Shown: piece by piece, positions 13,549 to 22,614 of the stretch | Position numbering within the stretch: the stretch's first letter is position 1 | Layout of the letters: each line of letters opens with the position of its first letter | Assembly: GCA_039680605.1 (NCBI GenBank) | Contig: JBDKTA010000049.1 | Location: 120,029 to 184,028 of the forward strand | Direction: 5' to 3' | DNA: 64,000 nt | From: Planctomycetaceae bacterium | Lineage (GTDB): Bacteria > Planctomycetota > Phycisphaerae > SM23-33 | The notes under the pieces: model-generated | What the model was told of the DNA's origin: nothing | What the model saw: only the letters and a program-made list of their open reading frames with translations | Database searches by the model: none | Made by a program: the position numbers and the translations under genes

Positions 13549-14100
13549 ATGACTCCAAGGCTTCTGGAACAATACAGCCAGCACGTGGCAGGGGCATTGA
13601 CCGAGCAGTTCGGTTACAAGAACCGCATGGCCATCCCGCGCCTCGAAAAGATCGTGGTCTCGATGGGCATCGGCCAGGCCAGCACCGACCAGGCCCACCT
13701 GGACACGGCGCTGCAGCAGTTGGCCGACATCACCGGTCAGCGTCCGGTGGTGACGCTGGCGAAGGTCTCGATCAGCAACTTCAAACTCCGCCAGGGCATG
13801 AAGGTGGGTCTGAAGGTGACGCTGCGGCGCGAGCGGATGTGGGAATTCCTCGACCGCCTGGTGTCGCTGGCGATCCCGCGCGTGAAGGACTTCCGCGGGC
13901 TCAACCCTTCGGCCTTCGACGGACGCGGCAACTACAACATGGGTCTGGTGGAGCAGTCGGTCTTTCCGGAGATCGATCCGGCCAAGCTGACCTTCACGCA
14001 GGGCATGAATATCGCGATGCATACTTCGGCCAAGACCGACGAAGAGGCCCGGGCGCTGTTGAGCCTGCTAGGGCTGCCGTTCCGTACCGAAGACCAGTAA
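13549..14100 (+). CDS. rplE: 50S ribosomal protein L5
   Basis: L5 binds 5S rRNA and the P-site tRNA. The product has motifs IPRLEKIVVSMGIG, KLRQGMKVGLKVTLR, DFRGLNPSAFDGRGNYNMG and the C-terminal LLSLLGLPF. A GTG three codons upstream (13540) is also in frame. I prefer the ATG at 13549 because AGGTGG lies five bases ahead, giving 183 residues (E. coli 179). Confidence 0.96.
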   Translation: MTPRLLEQYSQHVAGALTEQFGYKNRMAIPRLEKIVVSMGIGQASTDQAHLDTALQQLADITGQRPVVTLAKVSISNFKLRQGMKVGLKVTLRRERMWEFLDRLVSLAIPRVKDFRGLNPSAFDGRGNYNMGLVEQSVFPEIDPAKLTFTQGMNIAMHTSAKTDEEARALLSLLGLPFRTEDQ

Positions 14101-14115
14101 CAAGGGACCGATTGC

Positions 14116-14301
14116 ATGGCTACCAAGGGACAAGTGGAAAAGTCGAAGCGCCCGCCGAAGTTCAGCACGCGGATCGTGCGGCGGTGTCAGTTGTGCGGCC
14201 GGCCCCGAGCGGTCTACCGCAAGTTCCGCATCTGCCGCATCTGCCTGCGGAGCCTGGCCCACCAGGGCAAGATCCCGGGCATGAAAAAATCAAGCTGGTA
14301 A
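14116..14301 (+). CDS. rpsZ: 30S ribosomal protein S14, zinc-binding type
   Basis: This is the short, zinc-containing (C+) form of S14. The 61-residue product has CQLC and CRIC pairs separated by 12 residues, then [19 protein letters not shown] zinc-free long form, if the genome has one, would lie elsewhere. It sits between rplE and rpsH as usual for the spc cluster. Confidence 0.97.
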   Translation: MATKGQVEKSKRPPKFSTRIVRRCQLCGRPRAVYRKFRICRICLRSLAHQGKIPGMKKSSW

Positions 14302-14313
14302 AGGGAACGCGAG

Positions 14314-14715
14314 ATGAGTCTTCAGGATCCAATAGCCGACATGCTGACCCGAATCCGCAACGCATTGCGGGCGGGACAGAAAGTCACCAACATCAAGGCC
14401 TCGGGAGTCTGCCAGGGCATCGCCCAGACGCTCAAGGACGAAGGGTACATCGACGACTTTCAGTGCGTCGAGGACAATACCCCCCAGGGCCTGTTGCGGG
14501 TGTACCTCAAGTACGGCCCCAACGGCGAGGAAGTGGTCACGGAAATCAAGCGCGTCAGCAAACCCGGTCGCCGCGTGTACAGCGGCGTGGGCGAGCTGCC
14601 CAAGCCGATGAACGGCATGGGAATCGTCATCGTCTCGACCTCCAAGGGCGTGATGAGCGATCGGCGCTGTCGCAGTGAAAAAATCGGCGGCGAAGTGCTC
14701 TGCACCGTCTGCTAA
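14314..14715 (+). CDS. rpsH: 30S ribosomal protein S8
   Basis: S8 binds the central domain of 16S rRNA and often represses the spc operon. The 133-residue product starts MSLQDPIADMLTRIRNA and ends with GIVIVSTSKGVMSDRRCRSEKIGGEVLC, the conserved C-terminal RNA-binding block. Length is typical (about 130). It lies 12 bases after rpsZ. Confidence 0.98.
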   Translation: MSLQDPIADMLTRIRNALRAGQKVTNIKASGVCQGIAQTLKDEGYIDDFQCVEDNTPQGLLRVYLKYGPNGEEVVTEIKRVSKPGRRVYSGVGELPKPMNGMGIVIVSTSKGVMSDRRCRSEKIGGEVLCTVC

Positions 14716-14727
14716 GCGAGTAGTGTT

Positions 14728-15312
14728 ATGTCACGCATCGGAATGAAACCAATAGCGATTCCCAAGGGCGTCAAGATCGCCCTGTCCGGACGCACCGTCA
14801 GCGTCGAGGGCCCGGTGGGCAAGCTCTCCTGGGAGCACCGCCCGGAGGTGTCCGTGACGGTCGACGAAGCCGCCAAGGTCGTCACCGTCGCCCGTGCCAA
14901 CGACGAGCGCCTCAGTCGGGCTTTGCACGGCCTGACCCGCAGCCTTGTCGCCAACATGGTCGAAGGCTGCTTCAAGGGCTACAGCAAGAGCCTTGAGGTC
15001 TACGGCGTGGGCTACGGTCTGCAGATGGCCGGGACGAAGCTGACGGTCAACTGCGGCAAGAGCCACCCGGTGGTGTTCAACATCCCCCAGGGTCTGAAGG
15101 TGGACGTGACGGTCCCGCAGGCCCGCGGCGACAACGAGCCCGCTCGCGTCACCGTCAGCGGGCCCGACAAGCAGATGGTCGGCGAGTTTGCAGCGCGGGT
15201 GCGAAAAGCCCGCAAGCCCGAACCGTACAAGGGCAAGGGCATCCGTTACGCCGGAGAGCACGTGCGGCGCAAGGTCGGCAAGGCCTTTGCCGGCGCCGGG
15301 GCCGGCGGCTAG
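14728..15312 (+). CDS. rplF: 50S ribosomal protein L6
   Basis: L6 is a two-domain protein at the base of the L7/L12 stalk. The 194-residue product starts MSRIGMKPIAIPKGV and has VEGPVGKLSW, ALHGLTRSLVANMVEG and the C-terminal KPEPYKGKGIRYAGEHVRRKVGKA signature. An Ala/Gly tail ends it. It is followed by a 92-base gap containing a repeat hairpin, unusual inside a spc cluster. Confidence 0.98.
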   Translation: MSRIGMKPIAIPKGVKIALSGRTVSVEGPVGKLSWEHRPEVSVTVDEAAKVVTVARANDERLSRALHGLTRSLVANMVEGCFKGYSKSLEVYGVGYGLQMAGTKLTVNCGKSHPVVFNIPQGLKVDVTVPQARGDNEPARVTVSGPDKQMVGEFAARVRKARKPEPYKGKGIRYAGEHVRRKVGKAFAGAGAGG

Positions 15313-15320
15313 TCCGTCCG

Positions 15321-15374
15321 TGGGCACAGCCTTTCCCCGCTGTGCCGGTCACAGGCTGGAAGGCCTGTGCCACG
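15321..15374. repeat. CACAGCC-type repeat, copy 3, inside the spc cluster
   Basis: This is the third copy of the dyad repeat seen at 4761 and 5001: GGCACAGCCTTTCCCCGCTG and AGGCTGGAAGGCCTGTGCCA. It occupies most of the rplF-rplR spacer. Two bases differ in the left half, so the stem is weaker than in copies 1 and 2. Confidence 0.8.
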
Positions 15375-15404
15375 AAGGATTCATCAAGCAAGGCATAGAC
15401 AACC

Positions 15405-15770
15405 ATGAAGGCGATGAAAAAGAAGATAGTTCGGCAGCAGCGGCGCAAGCGTCACGTCCGCAAGCTCGTCAGCGGATCGGCCCAGAGGCCCCGCCTGACG
15501 GTCTTCCGCAGCCACAAGAACATCTACGCCCAACTGATCGACGACGCGGCAGGAAACACGCTGGTGGCCGCCTCTTCGCTGGAAGAGGCCCTGATCGAAC
15601 AGGCCATTGGCGGAAACCGCAAAGCCGCTCAGGTCGTCGGGGCGGCCCTGGCGGCCAAGGCCGTTCAGGCAGGCATCAAAAAGGTCGTATTCGACCGCAA
15701 CGGTTACGCCTTTCACGGGCGTATCAAAGAACTGGCCGACGCCGCCCGCAAGGGCGGGCTGGAGTTCTAA
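15405..15770 (+). CDS. rplR: 50S ribosomal protein L18
   Basis: L18 binds 5S rRNA together with L5. The 121-residue product has the basic N-terminus ([12 protein letters not shown]), [20 protein letters not shown] and the C-terminal [25 protein letters not shown]. An ATG three codons in (after MKA) could also serve. The difference is minor. It is separated from rplF by a repeat. Confidence 0.97.
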   Translation: MKAMKKKIVRQQRRKRHVRKLVSGSAQRPRLTVFRSHKNIYAQLIDDAAGNTLVAASSLEEALIEQAIGGNRKAAQVVGAALAAKAVQAGIKKVVFDRNGYAFHGRIKELADAARKGGLEF

Positions 15771-15789
15771 GTAGACAGGAGCAACCCTA

Positions 15790-16293
15790 GTGGCGTTCCA
15801 AAAACGACAAGGCGGCCGTGACGAGATGGAAGGCGGAATGGAAGATTCCGTCGTCCAGATCTATCGCTGCAGCAAAGTGGTCAAAGGCGGACGGCGGTTC
15901 AGCTTCGCCGCCCTGGTGGTCGTCGGCGACCGCCGCGGGCAGATCGGCATCGGCTACGGCAAGGCCAACGAAGTGCCCCAGGCCGTCGAAAAGGCCATCG
16001 CCGAAGCCCGCAAGGAGATGTTCACCGTCTCCCTCAACGGGCGCACCATCCCCCATGAAGTCTGGGGGCACAGCGGCGCCAGCCGCGTGATCCTGGTTCC
16101 GGCTTCCGACGGTACCGGCGTCATCGCCGGAAAGAAGATTCGCCCCCTGCTCGAACTAGCGGGAATCAGCGACGTACTGACCAAGGCCTACGGTTCGACT
16201 TCGCCCAAGAACCTGCTTAAGGCCGGGCTCGACGCGCTGCTGAAGCTGCGCACGCAGGCGACCATCAAGGCCCTGCGAGGAGTGGAACTGTGA
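15790..16293 (+). CDS. rpsE: 30S ribosomal protein S5
   Basis: S5 takes part in decoding fidelity. The 167-residue product starts at GTG (MAFQKRQGGRDE) and has the double-stranded RNA-binding domain VVKGGRRFSFAALVVVGD (about 30-47), then GYGKANEVPQA and the C-terminal GRTIPHEVWG, GTGVIAG and STSPKNL segments. The stop overlaps the rplO GTG by four bases. rpmD (L30), which normally lies between these two genes, is missing. Confidence 0.97.
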   Translation: MAFQKRQGGRDEMEGGMEDSVVQIYRCSKVVKGGRRFSFAALVVVGDRRGQIGIGYGKANEVPQAVEKAIAEARKEMFTVSLNGRTIPHEVWGHSGASRVILVPASDGTGVIAGKKIRPLLELAGISDVLTKAYGSTSPKNLLKAGLDALLKLRTQATIKALRGVEL

Positions 16294-16733
16294 AACTCGA
16301 CGATATCATGAAGACTGCCGGCAAGCACAAGAGCCGTAAGCGCCTCGGGCGCGGCAACGGCAGCGGGCACGGCGGCACGTGCTGCCGCGGACACAAGGGT
16401 TATTACTCCCGCGCCGGAAACAAGCTCAACCTGGGCTTCGAGGGCGGCTCGAACCCGATGCTCAAACGCATCCCCAAACGCGGGTTCTCCAACGACCCGT
16501 TCAGAAAGAACTTCCAGGTCGTCAATATCGAGGCCCTGGACCGGTTCGAAGATGGCGCCACCGTCGATGCCGCCGCGCTTCTGGCGGCCGGGTTGATCAG
16601 TGACGCCGCCCTGCCCATCAAGGTGCTTGGCAGCGGCCAGATGAAGAAGAAACTGACCGTGGTGGCTTCGAAGTTTTCGGCCGCCGCTTCAGAAAAGATC
16701 GCCCAGGCGGGCGGGACGGTGCAGGCAGTCTAA
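16290..16733 (+). CDS. rplO: 50S ribosomal protein L15
   Basis: L15 is a late-assembly protein. The 147-residue product begins at a GTG overlapping the rpsE stop (GTGA) and has KSRKRLGRGNGSGHGGTCCRGHKG, then GFEGGSNPMLKRIPKRGF, and a C-terminal globular domain ending GGTVQAV. It is followed after 19 bases by secY. Confidence 0.97.
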   Translation: MKLDDIMKTAGKHKSRKRLGRGNGSGHGGTCCRGHKGYYSRAGNKLNLGFEGGSNPMLKRIPKRGFSNDPFRKNFQVVNIEALDRFEDGATVDAAALLAAGLISDAALPIKVLGSGQMKKKLTVVASKFSAAASEKIAQAGGTVQAV

Positions 16734-16752
16734 GAGCAGCAGGCGAAACCCA

Positions 16753-18339
16753 ATGGCATTCAAATTCTTCAGATTGGCGGTAGGTGTGGTTCTGGCGGTA
16801 ACGGGCCTATGGCTCATTGCCGGCGGGATCGACACGATCTATCAGTCTCTCACTCGCCAGGCGGGTGCGGAGGTGCTGGTCAGGCCCATTCTGCGGATCG
16901 TTGCCGGTTTGGGTGTCTTTGCCGCCTACTACTACTTCCTGTGGTCCTCTTCTCGCATCCGACAGGTGATGGAGAACATCTTTGCCATCCCCGAGCTGAT
17001 CCGAAAGATCGCCTTCACGATCGGGCTGCTGTGCATCTACCGCATCGGGTTCTACGTGCCGCTGCCGGGTCTGAATCAAGAAGCTCTTGCCGAGTGGTCG
17101 AAGAACCTCGGCGGCGGGATCTACGGTCAGGCCATGGCCATCGCAGGCATGCTCACCGGCGGCAACCTCAGCCAGTCGACGCTGTTCGGTCTGGGCATCA
17201 TGCCGTATATTTCGGCCTCGATTATCATGCAACTGCTGGGCACGGTGGTCCCGAGCCTGGCCAAGCTGCAGAAGGAAGGCCCCGCCGGATATAAGAAGAT
17301 CCAGGAATACACCCGCTACGGCACGGTGCTGCTGTGCGTGATCCAGGCGATCGTCTGGATGCGCATCATGGTGGCCCCCGGTTCAGCGGGCAGCGAATCG
17401 CTGGTGTACGGGCAGTACGAAGGCAGCATCCAGATCTTCATCATGGGCGTGATCGGTCTGACAGCCGGCACGATCTTCCTGATGTGGCTGGGCGAGCAGA
17501 TCGACGAATACGGCATCGGCAGCGGCATCAGCCTGCTGATCATGGCGGGCATTCTCGCCCGCCTGCCCAGGGCCATCGAGATGCTGATCACGCAGGCGGA
17601 CCTGAGCCTGACCGGAAGCTCCGGGGCGGGCAAGATCGACCTGATCCGCCTGCTGTTCCTGATCTTCTCGTTCGTGTTCGTCGTCGCCGGTGCGATCCTG
17701 ATTACCCAGGCGCAGCGTCGCATTCCGGTGCAGCAGGCCAAGCATGCCCGCGGGCGGCGGGTTTACGGCGGACAGCGCCAGCATCTGCCCCTCCGCGTCA
17801 ACCATGGCGGCGTGATGCCCATCATCTTCGCCTCGTCGTTGATGATCTTCCCCGGAATCATCTTCAAGTCGATCGCGCAGTCATGGCCTCACCCGGTGAC
17901 GCAGGCGCTGGCATCGGCGTTCGAGAGCCATAGCTATGTCTATGCCGTGGTGGAAGTGGCGCTGATCTTCTTCTTCGCGTACTTCTGGACGACCGTGCAG
18001 TTCAAGCCCAAGGAAATGGCCGAGCAACTGCGCGACTACGGCAGCTTCATTCCGGGCATGCGTCCGGGCAAGCGGACGGCGGAGTACCTCGAGAAGGTCA
18101 TGGAACGCATCACCTACTGCGGCGCCGCATTCCTGGCGGTCATCGCGGTGTTGCCCACGACCATCGCGGCCGTGCTGGACATCGACTATCAGATTGCCGC
18201 CTTTCTGGGCGGCACGGGTCTTCTGATCATGGTCTCGGTGGCGCTGGACCTGGTGCAGCGCATCGAGGCGCAGTTGGTGATGCGAAACTACGGCGGCTTC
18301 CTGGGCGGCAGCACCCGCATCAAGGGAGCGTACTCATGA
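16753..18339 (+). CDS. secY: Protein translocase subunit SecY with N-terminal two-helix extension
   Basis: SecY is the channel of the Sec translocon in the inner membrane. The 528-residue product is longer than the usual 430-460. Residues 73 onward (MENIFAIPELIRKIAFTIG) are the standard SecY start. The preceding 72 residues contain two hydrophobic segments (about 7-25 and 44-65). SecY motifs visible include LGIMPYISASIIMQLL, GIGSGISLLI, RRIPVQQAKHA and the C-terminal FRPGKRTAEYL-like and GTGLLIMVSVALD blocks. No intergenic signal favours the internal start at 16969, and using it would leave a 235-base gap after rplO. The extension is probably translated. The stop overlaps adk. Confidence 0.93.
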   Translation: MAFKFFRLAVGVVLAVTGLWLIAGGIDTIYQSLTRQAGAEVLVRPILRIVAGLGVFAAYYYFLWSSSRIRQVMENIFAIPELIRKIAFTIGLLCIYRIGFYVPLPGLNQEALAEWSKNLGGGIYGQAMAIAGMLTGGNLSQSTLFGLGIMPYISASIIMQLLGTVVPSLAKLQKEGPAGYKKIQEYTRYGTVLLCVIQAIVWMRIMVAPGSAGSESLVYGQYEGSIQIFIMGVIGLTAGTIFLMWLGEQIDEYGIGSGISLLIMAGILARLPRAIEMLITQADLSLTGSSGAGKIDLIRLLFLIFSFVFVVAGAILITQAQRRIPVQQAKHARGRRVYGGQRQHLPLRVNHGGVMPIIFASSLMIFPGIIFKSIAQSWPHPVTQALASAFESHSYVYAVVEVALIFFFAYFWTTVQFKPKEMAEQLRDYGSFIPGMRPGKRTAEYLEKVMERITYCGAAFLAVIAVLPTTIAAVLDIDYQIAAFLGGTGLLIMVSVALDLVQRIEAQLVMRNYGGFLGGSTRIKGAYS

Positions 18340-18998
18340 GGATCGTCCTGATGGGGCCCCCTGGAAGCGGTAAAGGCACGCAGGCCAAGCGCCTGGCCGA
18401 CCGCTACGGGATGAAGCACTTGTCCAGCGGCGACATCTTCCGGGCCGAGAAGTCCTCGGGCTCGGAACTGGGCAAGGCGCTGGCGAAGTACATGGATGCC
18501 GGGCAACTGGTGCCCGATGATGTCGTCGTCGAGATCATGGCCAAGGCCATCACCGCCGTCGACAGCAAGCGGGGCCTGCTGCTGGACGGGTTCCCCCGGA
18601 CGGTCGCCCAGGCCGAGGCGCTGGACCGGACGCTGGCCAAGGCCGGTTCGCCGCTGGACGCGGTGGTGGAGATCCAGGCCGACGATAACGCCATCGTGCG
18701 GCGGATCGTCGGGCGGCGAAGCTGCCCGGCGTGCAACAAGGTGTACCACACCGAGTTCATGCCGCCCAAGGATGACAAGAAGTGTGACGCCTGCGGCGCC
18801 GAACTGGTGCAGCGGGATGATGATACCGAACCGGTTGTCGCCAAGCGGCTGGATACGTACCACCAGCAGACCGAACCGGTGATGGGTTACTATCGCAGCC
18901 GCGGCGAGCTGCCAGTGCTGACCGTCGATGGGAACAAGGACGTCAAAGACGTTACCGCGGACCTGACGGACGCTCTGGAGTCGCTGGGGAACGTGTAG
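18336..18998 (+). CDS. adk: Adenylate kinase, zinc-LID type
   Basis: It interconverts AMP and ATP with two ADP. The 220-residue product has the P-loop GPPGSGKGT (7-15), the AMP-binding SSGDIFR, and LLDGFPRTVAQAEAL. The LID domain carries Cys130, Cys133, Cys150 and Cys153, the four-Cys zinc site found in many bacteria but not in E. coli. The ATG overlaps the secY stop (ATGA). Its place between secY and map is the canonical one. Confidence 0.98.
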   Translation: MRIVLMGPPGSGKGTQAKRLADRYGMKHLSSGDIFRAEKSSGSELGKALAKYMDAGQLVPDDVVVEIMAKAITAVDSKRGLLLDGFPRTVAQAEALDRTLAKAGSPLDAVVEIQADDNAIVRRIVGRRSCPACNKVYHTEFMPPKDDKKCDACGAELVQRDDDTEPVVAKRLDTYHQQTEPVMGYYRSRGELPVLTVDGNKDVKDVTADLTDALESLGNV

Positions 18999-19008
18999 AA
19001 AGGTGCGC

Positions 19009-19785
19009 ATGGCGATCCGGCTCAAGACTGCCGAGCAGATCGAGAAGATGCGCCGCGCCGGGCGAATTGTCCGGCAAGTGCTCAAGGCCCTGGGCGAGCG
19101 AGTCGCTCCGGGCGTGACAACTAAAGAGTTGGACGACCAGGCCGAGCGGATCATGCGCCAGGCCGGTGCGGAAGGGCTCTTCAAGGGCGTCCCCGGAAAA
19201 GACGGGGCCGGTCCTTTTCCGGGCTACATCTGCGCCTCGATCAATGACGAGGTCGTCCACGGGATACCTTCGACGCGGGCCATCCGCTCGGGCGACATCG
19301 TCAGCATCGACTTCGGCGTGCGCCTGGACGGTTGGTGTGCCGACGCGGCTGAGACGTTTGTCGTCGGCCCGGTGCCCCCCGACGTGCAGCGCCTGGTGGA
19401 TGTGACGCGGAACACGCTGGCGATGGCGCGGGAGATGGTTCGTCCGGGGCGGCGCTGGTCGGACGTGGCGGCCGTCATGCAGCAGTATGTCGAAGACGAA
19501 GGTTTCTCGGTGGTTCAGGAGTTTGTCGGTCATGGGATCGGCGAGGCGATGTGGGAGGACCCCAAGGTTCCGAACTTCGTCTCGGGCGATTTGCGGCGTC
19601 GGGACATCGACCTGGTGGAGGGGCTGGTGCTGGCGGTGGAACCGATGGTGAATCTGGGGCGTCGCACAGTGCAGTACGCCCGGGACGGGTGGACTGTGGT
19701 GACGCGTGACGGGAAACCGTCGGCTCACTTTGAAGACACGCTGGCAGTGACGGCAACGGGCTGCCGGGTGTTGACGGCGGAGTGA
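19009..19785 (+). CDS. map: Methionine aminopeptidase, type I
   Basis: It removes the N-terminal Met of nascent proteins. The product is 258 residues from the ATG at 19009, chosen over the in-frame GTG two codons upstream because AAAGGTG lies just before it. The five metal ligands are present: Asp101 (SIDFG), Asp112 (CADAAETF), His175 (VGHGIG), Glu211 (AVEPM) and Glu242 (HFEDT). infA, which often follows, is absent. rpmJ comes next. Confidence 0.97.
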   Translation: MAIRLKTAEQIEKMRRAGRIVRQVLKALGERVAPGVTTKELDDQAERIMRQAGAEGLFKGVPGKDGAGPFPGYICASINDEVVHGIPSTRAIRSGDIVSIDFGVRLDGWCADAAETFVVGPVPPDVQRLVDVTRNTLAMAREMVRPGRRWSDVAAVMQQYVEDEGFSVVQEFVGHGIGEAMWEDPKVPNFVSGDLRRRDIDLVEGLVLAVEPMVNLGRRTVQYARDGWTVVTRDGKPSAHFEDTLAVTATGCRVLTAE

Positions 19786-19810
19786 CGGAAAGAGCGGTAC
19801 GAGGTTAATC

Positions 19811-19924
19811 ATGAAAGTGAAATCGTCAGTGAAGCGGATGTGTGAGAATTGTCGCGTCGTGCGCCGCAAGGGCGTGGTGCGCGTCATCTGCAGCAATCCC
19901 AAGCATAAACAGCGCCAGGGCTGA
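19811..19924 (+). CDS. rpmJ: 50S ribosomal protein L36
   Basis: This small gene encodes 37 residues beginning [14 protein letters not shown]. The zinc ligands of the C+ form are present: Cys11, Cys14, Cys27 and His32. L36 stabilises rRNA folding in the large subunit. It sits between map and rpsM, as in most bacteria. Confidence 0.96.
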   Translation: MKVKSSVKRMCENCRVVRRKGVVRVICSNPKHKQRQG

Positions 19925-19970
19925 TGCCTGGCTCGGCGGCGCCGCGTGCGGGGCCGCCAAGGAGTATCGT

Positions 19971-20354
19971 ATGCCGCGTTTGGCAGGTGTGGACATTCCG
20001 AACGAGAAAGCGACGTTGATCTCGCTGCAGTACATCCATGGGATCGGGTCCAAGATCGCCCTGGACATCTGCACGAAACTGCAGATCGACGTCAACAAGA
20101 AGGCCAAGGACCTGACCGAAGACGAAGTCTCGAAGATCGCCACGATGATCGACAACGACTTTGTGATCGAAGGTCAGTTGCGCCGCCAGGTGCAGCAGCA
20201 CATTGCCCGCCTGCGGGACATCGGCTGCTACCGCGGTCTGAGGCACCGCCGCGGCCTGCCCGTGCGCGGACAGCGCACCAAGACCAACGCCCGCACCCGC
20301 AAGGGCCCCCGCAAGACCGTCGCCGGCAAGAAGTCGGTTAAGGAGATGCGTTAG
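19971..20354 (+). CDS. rpsM: 30S ribosomal protein S13
   Basis: S13 contacts the P-site tRNA and bridges to the large subunit. The frame is open upstream through rpmJ. The ATG at 19971 has AAGGAG six bases ahead and gives the family N-terminus ([13 protein letters not shown]). The 127-residue product has the YIHGIG helix-two-turn-helix motif and the C-terminal [22 protein letters not shown] tail. Confidence 0.97.
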   Translation: MPRLAGVDIPNEKATLISLQYIHGIGSKIALDICTKLQIDVNKKAKDLTEDEVSKIATMIDNDFVIEGQLRRQVQQHIARLRDIGCYRGLRHRRGLPVRGQRTKTNARTRKGPRKTVAGKKSVKEMR

Positions 20355-20357
20355 ACC

Positions 20358-20825
20358 ATGGCAAAGGAACAGGAAAAAGAACAGGCCCCCGAGCAGGCTG
20401 GCGCGCCCGCGGCATCGGGCGAGGCCCCGGCCGCCGATACCGCCGCGGCCCCCAAGAAAAGCAAGAAGTCCAAGCGCAGCGTCGCCAAGGGCATCGTCCA
20501 CGTCAAGGCCACCTTCAACAACACGCTGGTGACCATCACCGACATGGACGGGGAAGTGCTGGTGACGGAGTCGGCCGGCACGGTCGGATTCAAGGGCTCG
20601 CGCAAGAGCACGCCCTTTGCCGCCCAGCGCGCGGCGGAACAGGCGGCCATCAAGGTCCGCAAGATGGGACTTAACGAAGTCGAAGTGCGAGTGAAAGGCC
20701 CCGGCAGCGGGCGCGAAAGCGCCGTGACGTCGCTGCAGGCGGCAGGGTTACGAATTTCCTCGATTGAAGATGTCACGCCGATTCCTCACAACGGGTGCCG
20801 CCCGCGTAAGAAACGACGTGTCTAA
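20358..20825 (+). CDS. rpsK: 30S ribosomal protein S11 with acidic/Ala N-terminal extension
   Basis: S11 is a platform protein near the mRNA exit. The 155-residue product carries about 35 extra N-terminal residues rich in Glu, Ala and Pro, followed by a Lys-rich link. The core then begins ([18 protein letters not shown]) and continues to the end ([20 protein letters not shown]). E. coli S11 is 129 residues. It follows rpsM by three bases. The extension is likely disordered. Confidence 0.97.
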   Translation: MAKEQEKEQAPEQAGAPAASGEAPAADTAAAPKKSKKSKRSVAKGIVHVKATFNNTLVTITDMDGEVLVTESAGTVGFKGSRKSTPFAAQRAAEQAAIKVRKMGLNEVEVRVKGPGSGRESAVTSLQAAGLRISSIEDVTPIPHNGCRPRKKRRV

Positions 20826-20862
20826 AGCGCCGCGGCGCTCAGGATAGGGAGCTTAGTCAACG

Positions 20863-21495
20863 ATGGGACGCTACACCGGACCGTCATGCAGGTTGTGCCG
20901 ACGCGAGGGCATCAAACTGATGCTCAAGGGAACTCGCTGTGAAACCGCCAAGTGCGCCATGGAAAAACAGTGGCGCAATATGCCTCCGGGCCAGCACAGC
21001 TGGCGCCGCGGGCGCGGTAGCGAATACGGCGTGCGCCTGCGCGAAAAACAAAAAGTGAAACGCTACTACGGCGTCTTCGAAACGCAGTTCCGCAAGTACT
21101 TCGCCATGGCCGAACGCCAGCGCGGAAATACCGGCGCGGCCCTGCTGAGCATCCTGGAACGCCGCCTGGACAACGTCGTGCAGAAGTTGGGCTTTGCCCT
21201 CTCCCGCGCCGCGGCCCGACAGGCGATCTCCACCGGACACATTCACGTGAATGGCCGCAAGCTGGACATCCCCAGCTACCTGGTGAAGGTAGGCGACCGC
21301 GTGACGGTCAAGCCCGCCGATCGCAGCCAGAAGCTGATTCGCCGGTCGCTGGAAGTTCGGGGCGAGGCGGGTCTGCAGAACTGGTTGAAGCTGGACATGG
21401 CAAAACTCGAAGCGGATATCATCGCCCTGCCGACGCGGGATGACGTGATGATTCCGGTGGAAGAACAATTGATCGTTGAGCTGTGCAGCCAGTAA
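20863..21495 (+). CDS. rpsD: 30S ribosomal protein S4, zinc type
   Basis: S4 is a primary assembly protein and mRNA-entry helicase component. The 210-residue product starts MGRYTGPSCRLCRREG and has four Cys (9, 12, 26, 31), the C+ zinc-binding form. The S4 RNA-binding domain is at about 98-160 (RRLDNVVQKLGFA through HIHVNGRKLDIPSYLVKVGD). Length is normal for the family. Confidence 0.98.
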   Translation: MGRYTGPSCRLCRREGIKLMLKGTRCETAKCAMEKQWRNMPPGQHSWRRGRGSEYGVRLREKQKVKRYYGVFETQFRKYFAMAERQRGNTGAALLSILERRLDNVVQKLGFALSRAAARQAISTGHIHVNGRKLDIPSYLVKVGDRVTVKPADRSQKLIRRSLEVRGEAGLQNWLKLDMAKLEADIIALPTRDDVMIPVEEQLIVELCSQ

Positions 21496-21558
21496 GCACG
21501 CAGACGACAGGCGATAGCGGAGCCGGAACGCGATTTTCGGCGGAAGGAGCACGGATCA

Positions 21559-22578
21559 ATGAGAGTCAGGTGGCGCGGTCTGGAATTGCCCACGCGGGTC
21601 TTGAGCGATCAGAGCGTTTCCACCCCGACGTACGGACGGTTCATGATCGAACCGTTCGAGCGCGGGTTTGGAACAACGGTCGGAAACTCCCTGCGACGCA
21701 TCCTGCTCAGCAGCTTGGAAGGCGCCGCGGTCACGAGCATCAAGATCGCCAAGGCGGATCATGAATTTACCTCCATCAAGGGCGTCCTGGAAGATGTCAC
21801 CGACATCGTCCTGAACATCAAGAGCCTGGTCGTCAAGAGCCACTCCGACGAGGCCAAGATCGCCCGCATCCACAGCGAAGTCAAAGGTCCGGTCACCGCC
21901 GGGATGATCGAGGCCGATCCGGCCATCGAGATCATCGACGTCGACCACCACCTGTTGACGCTCACCGACAACGTCCCGCTGGACATGGAACTGATCATCC
22001 AGAAGGGGCGAGGCTACCAGGCCGCCGACGAAATGATCGACCCCGATGCCGACCAGGAACTCGGTCGCATCTACGTCGACGCGTCCTTCTCGCCGGTGAC
22101 CCGCGTGCGATACCGCACCGAAGACACCCGCGTCGGGCAGAAGGTCAACTACGACCGGCTCGTGCTGGAGATCTGGACCAACGGAACCGTCACGCCCGAG
22201 ATGGCGATGGTCGAGGCCGCCAAGATTCTCCGCAAGCACCTCAACCCGTTCGTGCAGTACTTCGAGCTGGGCGAGCAGATCGTCGAGTCGGCCCCGTCGG
22301 CCGGTCCGCAGGAGATCGACGCCGAACTGCAGCGCAAGCTCAACATGAGCGTGCATGAGATGGAACTGTCGGTGCGGAGCAACAACTGCCTGGAAGCGGC
22401 CAAGATCGAGACGGTCGGTCAACTGGCCCGCCTGACCGAGGCCGAACTGCTCCAGATCCGCAGCTTTGGCAAGACCTCGCTGCGCGAGGTGAAACGCAAG
22501 CTCGATGAAATGGGCTTGTCGCTGGGCATGAACCTGCCCCCCATGGGCGACGAAGGCCCCGGCGGCGCCGGCGAATAA
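21559..22578 (+). CDS. rpoA: DNA-directed RNA polymerase subunit alpha
   Basis: Alpha dimerises to scaffold RNA polymerase, and its C-terminal domain binds UP elements and activators. The 339-residue product has the N-terminal assembly domain (GRFMIEPFERGFGTTVGNSLRRILLSS, about 26-52) and the C-terminal HhH domain (LSVRSNNCLEAAKIETVGQL and LLQIRSFGKTSLREVKRKL). GAAGGAG lies about ten bases before the ATG. Length is typical of bacteria. Confidence 0.98.
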   Translation: MRVRWRGLELPTRVLSDQSVSTPTYGRFMIEPFERGFGTTVGNSLRRILLSSLEGAAVTSIKIAKADHEFTSIKGVLEDVTDIVLNIKSLVVKSHSDEAKIARIHSEVKGPVTAGMIEADPAIEIIDVDHHLLTLTDNVPLDMELIIQKGRGYQAADEMIDPDADQELGRIYVDASFSPVTRVRYRTEDTRVGQKVNYDRLVLEIWTNGTVTPEMAMVEAAKILRKHLNPFVQYFELGEQIVESAPSAGPQEIDAELQRKLNMSVHEMELSVRSNNCLEAAKIETVGQLARLTEAELLQIRSFGKTSLREVKRKLDEMGLSLGMNLPPMGDEGPGGAGE

Positions 22579-22614
22579 GGCACTGCGTCTGTAACACTAG
22601 CGGAAGGCAAGACA

